The position numbers and the translations under genes are program-made. From Ferrimonas pelagia (GTDB taxonomy: Bacteria; Pseudomonadota; Gammaproteobacteria; Enterobacterales; Shewanellaceae), in assembly GCF_039543565.1 (NCBI RefSeq), contig NZ_BAABJZ010000022.1, positions 1 through 64,000 on the forward strand: 64,000 nucleotides of DNA, written 5' to 3'. The notes below the pieces were generated by a model. That model worked only from the letters and a program-made list of their open reading frames with translations, searched no databases and was not told where the DNA came from. Shown piece by piece: positions 34,906 to 42,565 of the stretch; the stretch's first letter is position 1, and each line of letters begins with the position of its first letter.

Positions 34906-36660
34906 ATGAACAAAAGAACCGCGCTGTTATCCGCAGTTATTGCGTCGGCACTCTCACTCTCTGGTCAGGTAACGTTTATTAATGAGGCCCACGCTGTCTT
35001 GAAGATCACTCGTCCATCTCAGGGACAACTGGGTAACGTTCAAATTAACCCATATGGCTATGCGCCCCTGACAGCCGTCATCTATCTCAAGCAACAACAA
35101 CCCAAAGATATGATCGTCACCGTCTTAGGCAAAGGCGACGATGGGGTGCCAATCTCCTACCCGGTTGGTGAGCAGATGATGCGCACCCATGACGGTGTCC
35201 CTGTATTTGGGCTGTATGGCGATCACCTCAATCTGGTCGAACTCAGCTACACCCTCGATGGCAAGCCGGTCACTGAAACCTACAAGATCCACACTCAGCC
35301 GGTTGTCGGCCCGAGCGTCGAAGGCCAGGTTCACTCCTACCCTCAAGTGACGCCCGTTGCCGTTGACAGCGAGTTTCAAGACCGCCTCTACTGGGTCAAC
35401 CATTTACCCCACAACTCCAACGACCCTCTGTTGATCCGCGCCGGCGGTGGTGCATTCGAGTGGGATCGTTGGGCCATTAACTTCATCACCGATACCCAAG
35501 GCGAAGTGCGCTGGTTCCTTGATCACAACAAGATGCACGACATTAACGTCACCCAAAAACGTGGCGTCATCATGGGTGTCCACCAGACCGATAACGGTGA
35601 CATCATCTTTGGTCAGGGCCAACGTTATTACCGCATGGATCTGCTCGGCCGCATGATCATCGAGCGCGATCTGCCCGCTGGCTTCATCGACTTCTCACAC
35701 GATCTGCAGGAGATGCCCAATGGCAACTATCTGATCCGTGCTGCCAAACAAAACTACGTCCGTCCGGATGGGCAGGTCGTCGATACCGTCAGGGATCATA
35801 TCTTGGAAGTCGACCCACACGGTCAAGTCGTGGATGTCTGGGATCTCAATACCATTTTGGATCCAATGCGGGATGCCCTGCTTATCGCGCTGGACGCCAA
35901 AGCGGTTTGTCTTAACGTCGACGACAACGCCGAAGGGATCAATATCGAGCCAGATGCGCCGTTTGGCGACAATGCGGGCGTCGGCACTGGCCGTAACTGG
36001 GCCCACGTCAACTCGGTCGATTACGACGCCAGTGATGATTCCATCGTTATCTCGCCACGTCACCAAGCCACCGCCATTAAGATCGGTCGCGATAAAGAGG
36101 TGAAGTGGATCTTAGGTCCAAGCGAGGGCTGGAACGATGATCTGGCCAAGAAGCTGCTGACGCCGGTCGACAAACGCGGCAAGAAACTGAACTGCTCGCC
36201 ACAGGGCAAGTGTGAAAACACCGACTTTGACTTTGGCTATTCGCAACACACTTCCTACGTCGTACCAGAAAAGGGCACCGTGGTGACCTTTGACAATGGT
36301 GATGGTCGCTATCACGAGCAGCCCGCCTTTGCTGAATCCAAGTACAGTCGGGGCGTTGAGTACAAGATCGACGAGAAGAAGATGACCGTTAAACAGGTAT
36401 GGGAATACGGCAAGGATCGTGGGTACGAGTTCTACTCACCGATCACCTCCATCACCCAATACCAGGCGGACAAAGACTCCATGATGGTGTATTTCGCCTC
36501 CGCCGAGCTGTTCTCAAAAGCCACCACCAAACCCAAACTGGTGGAACTGGGCTATGGCAGCCAGGACGTGAAAGTGGAGCTGCACATTGAATCCACAACA
36601 CCACGCCAGCCCTCTTATCGGACCACGGTGATCCGACCGAACAAGGCGTTTCAGAAGTAA
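34906..36660 (+). CDS. assT: AssT-9, periplasmic arylsulfate sulfotransferase
   Basis: 584 residues from MNKRTALLSAVIASALSLSG; the ATG at 34906 has GGAAG upstream and starts a normal signal peptide ending NEAHA. An ATG at 34873 is in frame but lacks a ribosome site. Catalytic residues are H265 (FSHDLQEMPNGN), H367 (NWAHVNS), R385 (SPRHQ) and H448 (GYSQHTS). The disulfide loop is NCSPQGKC. It is closest to AssT-5 but, unlike it, is followed by dsbL-4/dsbI-4. Confidence 0.97.
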   Translation: MNKRTALLSAVIASALSLSGQVTFINEAHAVLKITRPSQGQLGNVQINPYGYAPLTAVIYLKQQQPKDMIVTVLGKGDDGVPISYPVGEQMMRTHDGVPVFGLYGDHLNLVELSYTLDGKPVTETYKIHTQPVVGPSVEGQVHSYPQVTPVAVDSEFQDRLYWVNHLPHNSNDPLLIRAGGGAFEWDRWAINFITDTQGEVRWFLDHNKMHDINVTQKRGVIMGVHQTDNGDIIFGQGQRYYRMDLLGRMIIERDLPAGFIDFSHDLQEMPNGNYLIRAAKQNYVRPDGQVVDTVRDHILEVDPHGQVVDVWDLNTILDPMRDALLIALDAKAVCLNVDDNAEGINIEPDAPFGDNAGVGTGRNWAHVNSVDYDASDDSIVISPRHQATAIKIGRDKEVKWILGPSEGWNDDLAKKLLTPVDKRGKKLNCSPQGKCENTDFDFGYSQHTSYVVPEKGTVVTFDNGDGRYHEQPAFAESKYSRGVEYKIDEKKMTVKQVWEYGKDRGYEFYSPITSITQYQADKDSMMVYFASAELFSKATTKPKLVELGYGSQDVKVELHIESTTPRQPSYRTTVIRPNKAFQK

Positions 36661-36678
36661 TTCGATCACCAACTGAAC

Positions 36679-36703
36679 GCGGTCAGGCATTGAGCCTGAC
36701 CGC
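36679..36703 (+). promoter_or_regulatory. Stem-loop between assT-9 and dsbL-4
   Basis: A perfect 10-bp stem GCGGTCAGGC/GCCTGACCGC with an ATTGA loop and no T tract after it. It holds the same place as the stem-loops after AssT-1 and AssT-2 but differs in sequence, which suggests that the structure rather than the sequence is kept. Confidence 0.68.
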
Positions 36704-36735
36704 CCTCCTCAAAAAAAGTTAGCTGAGAATTTCCC

Positions 36736-37353
36736 ATGAAAAAGACCCTAACCGCCCTGTTTACTCTGGCCATCGCCTTTGGTGGCCAAGCCGCCACCTA
36801 CAAAGAGGGCACACATTATCAAGTGCTGAAGCCGGAAGCCCAATTCACCGCCAACAGCGAAGTCACCAAGGTGTACTCCGTCAACTGCCCCTTCTGCTAC
36901 AAGTACGAAACGGCAGTGATCCCCAACATGGAGAAAAACCTGCCTAAAGGTGCCAGCTACGAAGGCCTACACATCACCACCAAAACCCCACTGGGCGTCG
37001 AAAAGTCACAAGTGCTAGCCGTCGCCAATGTGATGGGTAACGATAAAGGCTACAAAGCCGCCAAAATGGCTTACTACAAGCACTTCCACGACGATAAAAA
37101 GCGTTTCAGCGACGGTGCTGAAGCGATCGCGTTCGGCCTCAAAGCCGCCAAGATCAAAAAAGCTGACTTTGACAAGCACGTTAAGACTCAAGCTGTGACC
37201 GATCTGCTGGCCTACTGGGACCAAGGCGTTGAAGTGGCCAAGATCCAAGGGATCCCTGCCATGGTGGTCAACGGTAAATATCTGATCAACACCGCTCAGA
37301 TCCGCTCCATGACCATGCTCGATGAGATGGTTGCCCAACTGCTGGCCGAATAA
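36736..37353 (+). CDS. dsbL: DsbL-4, DsbA-type thiol oxidase dedicated to AssT
   Basis: 205 residues, with CPFC at 51-54. The first ~175 residues are identical to DsbL-2, and the DNA differs only at scattered bases there. Near the end the sequence switches to GIPAMVVNGKYLINTA, the form in DsbL-3. This patchwork suggests gene conversion among copies. It is 75 bp behind AssT-9 and 11 nt before dsbI-4. No strong ribosome site is seen before its ATG. Confidence 0.95.
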   Translation: MKKTLTALFTLAIAFGGQAATYKEGTHYQVLKPEAQFTANSEVTKVYSVNCPFCYKYETAVIPNMEKNLPKGASYEGLHITTKTPLGVEKSQVLAVANVMGNDKGYKAAKMAYYKHFHDDKKRFSDGAEAIAFGLKAAKIKKADFDKHVKTQAVTDLLAYWDQGVEVAKIQGIPAMVVNGKYLINTAQIRSMTMLDEMVAQLLAE

Positions 37354-37364
37354 GGATACTCCCC

Positions 37365-37985
37365 ATGGAACTGCTTAAATCCCTTTGGGCCAACGTCAAG
37401 GCCGAACCGGTGCCGACCCTGCACCGCTGGGGCAATCAAAGCCCTGTCTGGTTGGTGATGGCCGGTGCGTCCGGCTTCCTGATGCTCTGCTCCACCTTGT
37501 ACTTTCAGGGCTGGTTGGCGATGGATCCCTGCGAGAAGTGTGTCTACATCCGCCTAAGTCAGATCTGCATCATCATCGCCGGGATCGCCCTCGCAGCAGC
37601 CCCACGCAACATGGTAATGAAGCTGGCAGGTCTCGCTTTCGCCTGGTGGGCCATCTTCTACGGTCTGAACCATTCACTGGACTACATTGCCAGCCACCAC
37701 ACCATGGACGCGCTGGATTCCGGTATGGACTTCTTCGCAGCCGGTGGCGGCGCCAACGCCTGTGCCACTGAGCCTGCCTATCCATTTGGTCTGCCCCTGC
37801 ACGAGTGGTGGCCCGGCATGTTCGCCATCACCGGCGTGTGTGGCGAAGATGACTGGAGCTTCCTTGGCGGCACCATGGGCCACTGGCTGGTCTTCACCTA
37901 CAGCATCAAAATTGCCGTACTCGGGATCGTTACCGGCGGCTGGGCCGCAGGCTTTGCCAAGAAGAAAGCAGCGACCGCCAATTAA
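37365..37985 (+). CDS. dsbI: DsbI-4, DsbB-type oxidase of DsbL
   Basis: 206 residues. CEKC is at 56-59, with C133 and C159 in the second periplasmic loop. It is very close to DsbI-1 and DsbI-2 in protein (one visible change is NMVMKLAG for NLVVKIAG). Its DNA is more diverged from dsbI-2 than dsbL-4 is from dsbL-2, so the recent exchange probably covered dsbL only. Confidence 0.95.
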   Translation: MELLKSLWANVKAEPVPTLHRWGNQSPVWLVMAGASGFLMLCSTLYFQGWLAMDPCEKCVYIRLSQICIIIAGIALAAAPRNMVMKLAGLAFAWWAIFYGLNHSLDYIASHHTMDALDSGMDFFAAGGGANACATEPAYPFGLPLHEWWPGMFAITGVCGEDDWSFLGGTMGHWLVFTYSIKIAVLGIVTGGWAAGFAKKKAATAN

Positions 37986-37990
37986 CCCCA

Positions 37991-38028
37991 TATAGCCTTT
38001 GCCTGCGGTCACGCAGACAGAGGCTGTA
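37991..38028 (+). terminator. Imperfect hairpin after dsbI-4
   Basis: TATAGCCTTTGCCTGCG can pair with CGCAGACAGAGGCTGTA around a GTCA loop, with one G-T pair and one mismatch. No T run follows, so it may be an RNA end-stabilising structure. Confidence 0.45.
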
Positions 38029-38234
38029 TTCCTTCACCAGCGATCAGCATACCGGCATTCGAATATCTTCTCCTTAAACCACCCAACCTCGTGAGCCGAC
38101 ACCAACAATGGCATTTCGACCCTTTTCCTGCTCCGGACAAGGCGCCAATCTACATGGCTAACCCCTTGCAGTTGTTGAGCATCATCGTTGGCTCAACGTA
38201 TCCATTGCAACAGAAATAAGGGCAAAGGAAGTCG

Positions 38235-38921
38235 ATGCAGCAAGACGTCAGTGAACACATTCTTGATATCGCCGTGCTAGAGATCGAGCAGCGAGGGATC
38301 GTCGATTTCTCCCTCTCCGGCGTCGCCCACAGCGCGCATGTGTCCAAATCTACCGTATATAAGCTGTATCCAACCAAAGACGACGTCATGCTCGCGGTTT
38401 TTCGGCGTGAATTGCTTCTCCGCTTACAACAAGCCCAATCCGTGAGTCATTGCTCCTTGTTGAATAACGTTGAAAAAGTGCTGACCTTCCATGCACTTTC
38501 AATCGCCTTACAATGCCAGTCTCCCAGCCAACACGGCCTGAAATTCCTCCCCACCAACCCAACGCTATGGCACAAAGCGAAGAAATCGCGGGTCGATGAG
38601 ATGACCGCATTACTTCAGCGCATCTACAAATTCCCCGAATACCTGCTAGAGCAAGCCTGTATTGCAGCGGAAATAAAAATGTCACCGAGACAGATCGTCT
38701 TGGCCGAGCTGGATTTGATGGCCCAGGAGCGTGGCTACATCGTCAACATCCTGAATGTGGCGACACGCAACCAATATTTGTGCCTGCCTATTGAGCATTA
38801 TGTTGGCAGTCTTGAACATCAACTCTTAACCCACTGTGATAACCCGGTTCTTATTGTTGATCGAGCAAAGATCGCGCGCTGGATCCATCGCGATCTAAAC
38901 TTGGAAACGCACTCTAACTGA
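38235..38921 (+). CDS. TetR-F, TetR/AcrR-type transcriptional regulator
   Basis: 228 residues. The helix-turn-helix lies at about residues 8-52 (SGVAHSAHVSKSTVYKLYPT). The ligand domain has NPTLW and QERG, versions of the NPxxW/QRG signature of TetR-A, -B and -D. It reads toward AssT-10, 156 bp away, and is the natural candidate regulator of that gene. Confidence 0.87.
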   Translation: MQQDVSEHILDIAVLEIEQRGIVDFSLSGVAHSAHVSKSTVYKLYPTKDDVMLAVFRRELLLRLQQAQSVSHCSLLNNVEKVLTFHALSIALQCQSPSQHGLKFLPTNPTLWHKAKKSRVDEMTALLQRIYKFPEYLLEQACIAAEIKMSPRQIVLAELDLMAQERGYIVNILNVATRNQYLCLPIEHYVGSLEHQLLTHCDNPVLIVDRAKIARWIHRDLNLETHSN

Positions 38922-39077
38922 ACCTTAGTCTCAACTACGCTCACACCAGTACACCCTGTATCAGATACACCGTTTGGGGAAGTACAGGCTGTACCTGCAC
39001 CCGTGAGTCTCATCACCTCCCCAAAATACTGGCTCTGTAATCTGGCTTTGTCTCAATGAACAAAAGGATGATGACAG

Positions 39078-40826
39078 ATGAAACACACAAAAACCCTCAC
39101 CGCCATCGTGGTTGGCGCACTGATGATAGCCCCAGCTGCCATGGCCAAAGTCGGTATCAAATCCTCCACAGGTGGGCCACCGACTCAAGGAGCACTTGGG
39201 AACGTAGTGATCGACCCCTACGGCATCGCGCCGCTGGCTGCAGTTATCGACTTAGGTGGCCGCAAACTTGTGGATGCCAAGGTCACCGTAAAAGGCAAGG
39301 GCAAGAAAGGGCGCGACATTAGCTACGATGTGCGTCGCCAGAGTATTCTGACCCACAATGGTATTCCTGTATTCGGCCTGTACCCGAACCATCGCAATTC
39401 CGTTGAAGTGAGCTACACCCTTGAGTCTGGCGAAAAGAAACAAGAGACTTACGCGGTACAGACTCAACCCATCTTCACTCAAGCATTCGATGGCATGCAG
39501 CGCCCCTATCCAGAAAACGAGGTGAAGACCGTCAAGAAAGGGTTTGAGGATAGACTCTATCTGGTCAACGCCAGCCACCGTGGCACCGAGTCCAAAAACC
39601 TGATCCGCCCCAATGGCGGTGCCTATGAGTGGAACAGCCACCCTAACTATCAATATATCACCGACACTCAAGGCGATGTGCGCTGGTACCTGAGCCCCTT
39701 CTCCTTTGTTGGCGATGAGCAATTGGGCAAACGTGGTGTACTGATGGGTTACCATCAAATGGATAACGGCGATCTGATCGTCGCCAAAGGCCAAAGCTAT
39801 TACCGCTTCGACTTGATGGGCCGCAAGGTGTTCGAGAACCGCCTGCCGCGTGGCTACATCGATCACAGCCACGAGATCATTCGTACCGTCAACGACACCT
39901 ACATGATCCGAGTGGCTAAGAAGAACTACCTGCGTCCGGATGGCCAATTTGTCAGTACCGTGCGCGACCACATCATTGAGATCGACGAGTTTGGCCAGGT
40001 GGTAGAGGAATGGGATCTGAACTCCATCTTGGATTACAACCGCAGCGACCTGCTCACCGTCTTGGACTCCTCTGCAGTCTGTCTCAATATCGATATGGAC
40101 AAGATGGGTCAGAAGGTGGAAATCGAACCGGATGCGCCCTTTGGTGACAGCGTTGGCGTCGCTCCGGGCCGCAACTGGGCCCACGTCAACTCCATCGCCT
40201 ACGATGACAAAGATGACTCCATCATCTTATCCCTCCGCCACCAAGGCACCGTTAAGATCGGTCGTGACAAGGAAGTGAAATGGATTTTGGCCGGCAATCT
40301 GGGCTGGGGCGATCTGGAAGATAAGGTGCTCACGCCAGTCGATAGCAAAGGACGCAAGCTCGACTGTCACGCCGGCGTGTGTAACAACAGCGACTTTGAC
40401 TGGCCCTGGACCCAGCACACCTCATGGTTGACCTCTCGCGGCACTGTGATCTCCTTCGATAACGGTGATGGTCGTGCCTTCGACCAACCGGCGATGCCCA
40501 ACATGAAGTACAGCCGGGGTGTTGAGTACAAGATCGATGAGAACAAGATGACCGTTGAGCAGGTCTGGGAATACGGTAAAGAGCGAGGCTACGAGTGGTA
40601 CAGCCCAGTAACCTCTTCCATTCGCTACCACGAAGACACCAATACCATGGTGATGTTCTCTGGCTCCGCCGGCCTGTTTAACGCCCCTGAGGTATCCACT
40701 CCATGGATCACCGAAGTCGCAGCAGACGATTCCAAAGAGGTCAAAGTGGAGATCAAGATCCACCACGTAGCGCCGTCATTGGCCGCCTATCGTACTCTGG
40801 TGATCGATCCCGACAAGGCGTTCTAA
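39078..40826 (+). CDS. assT: AssT-10, periplasmic arylsulfate sulfotransferase
   Basis: 582 residues. AAAGGATGATGACAG precedes the ATG. The signal peptide is MKHTKTLTAIVVGALMIAPA. Catalytic residues are H265 (DHSHEIIRTVNDTY), H369 (NWAHVNS), R387 (SLRHQG) and H447 (PWTQHTS). The disulfide loop is DCHAGVC, one residue shorter than usual, as in AssT-6. The PNG turn after the first catalytic His is lost (RTVNDTYMIRVAKKN). It has WDLNSILDYNRSD where the others have ILDPxRD. No dsb genes are attached. It marks the right end of the assT array. Confidence 0.97.
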   Translation: MKHTKTLTAIVVGALMIAPAAMAKVGIKSSTGGPPTQGALGNVVIDPYGIAPLAAVIDLGGRKLVDAKVTVKGKGKKGRDISYDVRRQSILTHNGIPVFGLYPNHRNSVEVSYTLESGEKKQETYAVQTQPIFTQAFDGMQRPYPENEVKTVKKGFEDRLYLVNASHRGTESKNLIRPNGGAYEWNSHPNYQYITDTQGDVRWYLSPFSFVGDEQLGKRGVLMGYHQMDNGDLIVAKGQSYYRFDLMGRKVFENRLPRGYIDHSHEIIRTVNDTYMIRVAKKNYLRPDGQFVSTVRDHIIEIDEFGQVVEEWDLNSILDYNRSDLLTVLDSSAVCLNIDMDKMGQKVEIEPDAPFGDSVGVAPGRNWAHVNSIAYDDKDDSIILSLRHQGTVKIGRDKEVKWILAGNLGWGDLEDKVLTPVDSKGRKLDCHAGVCNNSDFDWPWTQHTSWLTSRGTVISFDNGDGRAFDQPAMPNMKYSRGVEYKIDENKMTVEQVWEYGKERGYEWYSPVTSSIRYHEDTNTMVMFSGSAGLFNAPEVSTPWITEVAADDSKEVKVEIKIHHVAPSLAAYRTLVIDPDKAF

Positions 40827-40849
40827 CACTAAGCCAAGTGACTTAGAAC

Positions 40850-40879
40850 AGGATGGGGGGATTCTAATGCCCCCATCCT
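40850..40879 (+). terminator. Terminator after AssT-10
   Basis: A perfect 10-bp stem AGGATGGGGG/CCCCCATCCT with a 10-nt loop, then TCATTTTC. Confidence 0.75.
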
Positions 40880-41069
40880 TCATTTTCTTGAATAGGATAT
40901 TTGAGTCCGCGACATCAAAATCCTCGCTGTCGCAGGAAAGAGGACGATATAAAATTACTGGATATTTATAATCGAATTCATGCAGTTCAACACATTCAAC
41001 TCCCAATTTTGCCGCTAGAGTGGAGCATTCGATACATCCTCTCGAACGCCAAAAGAAGGAAAACGGTTA

Positions 41070-42098
41070 GTGACGTATCAGAACCTACGTGTCCCTGTCA
41101 CCAACGCTCAGCTGTTTCAACTCCTATCCGTATTTAGCCTAATTGCGATGTTTCGCCTGCAAAGCGAGCATCTACTTCTCCATTTTCCCGTACTCAACAT
41201 CACCTCCATCTTCGTAGCCGATGTTGCCCCGCGGATCCTCTTTATCAGCCTCGTGCTGGCAGTGCTTTACCATGGAATAGAAGCACTATTGCGTCGCTAC
41301 CCCGAGCAACAGCTCTCGAAAACCGTCCCTTTTGGTTTTAGTGTCGGGATATTTTCGATCCTATTTGGCTGCACCAAGCTGATGCTGGTGTTGCAAGACC
41401 GCCCACAAGCACTGACCTCTCTACAACGCTTGGTATTACTGACCATCTGTTTCGGCAGCGCAGGAGGCTTAACCTGCCTATCGCTTAGCGCTGTGGGCTA
41501 CTCTGCGTATCAATTGCTGCTGGCCAGTGTCTTGCTGCCCATAATGCTGGCAGCGGTGTTTTACCCTTTCCTGAAACGAGAGGGTTCCATCAACCACTTT
41601 CTCCAGCCAGGATCTGCCATCCCATTAATGGAGCGCTGCAAAAATTACCTGCTGGGCTCCTGTAAGCTGATCGTCAACAAAGGACTTGTCATCGTCGCTA
41701 TCGAAGGAGTGGCCAGCCACATCATCGTCGATTGGTCCTTTCTACAGACTTTACTGCTCTGGCCCCAAAAGCTGATCATCTCTCTGGGATTCTCTCCCGA
41801 TTGCGCAAGCACAATCGCGCAATATTGGGGGCTAAAAACTCTGGTCAATCGCGATATCGCCCTGATCGCTTTGGCCGAGAGTGGTAGTTGGGAGTTGATG
41901 AGCACAATCCAACATCTGATGGTTTTGCCTTTACTGCTCAACATCGCGTGCGCCAGCGCGCTGCTTATCCTGCCGCTCAACATTATGGCGTTGTTCGGCC
42001 GTCAAGGGATCCCCTACCTCAAGATGCTGCCTTTGGCGTTTCTGCTGGCACTGATACTTCCCCTCCTGCCCGCACTGGCGTTGTCCTTGTTGCTCTAA
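41070..42098 (+). CDS. Multi-pass inner-membrane protein, unrecognised
   Basis: 342 residues starting from a GTG at 41070, with AAGAAGGA upstream. About eight to ten hydrophobic segments span the length (for example FILFISLVLAVLYHG-like, LVLLTICFGSAGGLTCLS, LPLAFLLALILPLLPALALS). A segment QYWGLKTLVNRDIALIALAE faintly recalls the gate region of concentrative nucleoside transporters (GxKxxxNEFxAY), but the key residues differ and I do not assign it. It sits between the assT island and core genes and has its own terminator. Confidence 0.7.
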   Translation: MTYQNLRVPVTNAQLFQLLSVFSLIAMFRLQSEHLLLHFPVLNITSIFVADVAPRILFISLVLAVLYHGIEALLRRYPEQQLSKTVPFGFSVGIFSILFGCTKLMLVLQDRPQALTSLQRLVLLTICFGSAGGLTCLSLSAVGYSAYQLLLASVLLPIMLAAVFYPFLKREGSINHFLQPGSAIPLMERCKNYLLGSCKLIVNKGLVIVAIEGVASHIIVDWSFLQTLLLWPQKLIISLGFSPDCASTIAQYWGLKTLVNRDIALIALAESGSWELMSTIQHLMVLPLLLNIACASALLILPLNIMALFGRQGIPYLKMLPLAFLLALILPLLPALALSLLL

Positions 42099-42141
42099 TG
42101 CGACCTAGCTGGGCAGCGGCAATGCACTGCCCCAGATACAA

Positions 42142-42169
42142 CAAAGCCAGCGCATTGGCGCTGGCTTTG
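42142..42169. terminator. Bidirectional terminator, membrane protein / rraB
   Basis: A perfect 12-bp stem CAAAGCCAGCGC/GCGCTGGCTTTG with an ATTG loop lies between convergent genes. Confidence 0.85.
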
Positions 42170-42185
42170 GTTGGCCAAGAGTCTG

Positions 42186-42554
42186 TTACTCCTGAGCGGC
42201 TTCGACGAAGTGGGTGCCCCAACCGTCGTACAGCACCTTGTGCTTGCTGGCCAGTTGGATCAGGCCTTGGCAGTCGTCGTCCAGACGCTCGATCTCCAAC
42301 CCGTGCTGGGCCATGGCCGAGAAGCAGTAGGCGATGCTGCCATCTTCCAGCTCCAACTCTTCGGCATCGTCCACAGCAAAACCGGCCTTGAACACGTCAA
42401 CGGCGGCTTTTTCCAAGGCATCGAAATCTTCACAGGCGAAGTGATGCTCGATGTCGTAGGTGGCATTCGGATCGGAGCCATCGGCCAGCAGCGCATTCAC
42501 GATCTCGCGGGTTTCCATCTGCTGATCGGCGATCAATTGTTCAATGTTGTTCAT
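42186..42554 (-). CDS. rraB: RraB, regulator of ribonuclease E activity B
   Basis: 122 residues from MNNIEQLIADQQMETREI; the ATG at 42554 has GAGGAG upstream. It matches the RraB family: LLADGSDPNATYDIEHHF, LEKAAVDVFKAGF, and the C-terminal YDGWGTHF. Known RraB binds RNase E in the degradosome and changes which RNAs are cut. It is somewhat shorter than the E. coli protein, lacking most of its acidic tail. It begins 11 nt after plsC and is probably co-transcribed with it. Confidence 0.9.
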   Translation of the reverse strand: MNNIEQLIADQQMETREIVNALLADGSDPNATYDIEHHFACEDFDALEKAAVDVFKAGFAVDDAEELELEDGSIAYCFSAMAQHGLEIERLDDDCQGLIQLASKHKVLYDGWGTHFVEAAQE

Positions 42555-42565
42555 GGGATCTCTCC

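Noticed and set aside
1..41000. Classical mobile element or integrative island
   Set aside because: I found no transposase, integrase, tRNA-flanked att sites or terminal repeats within the window; expansion by local duplication explains the layout better.
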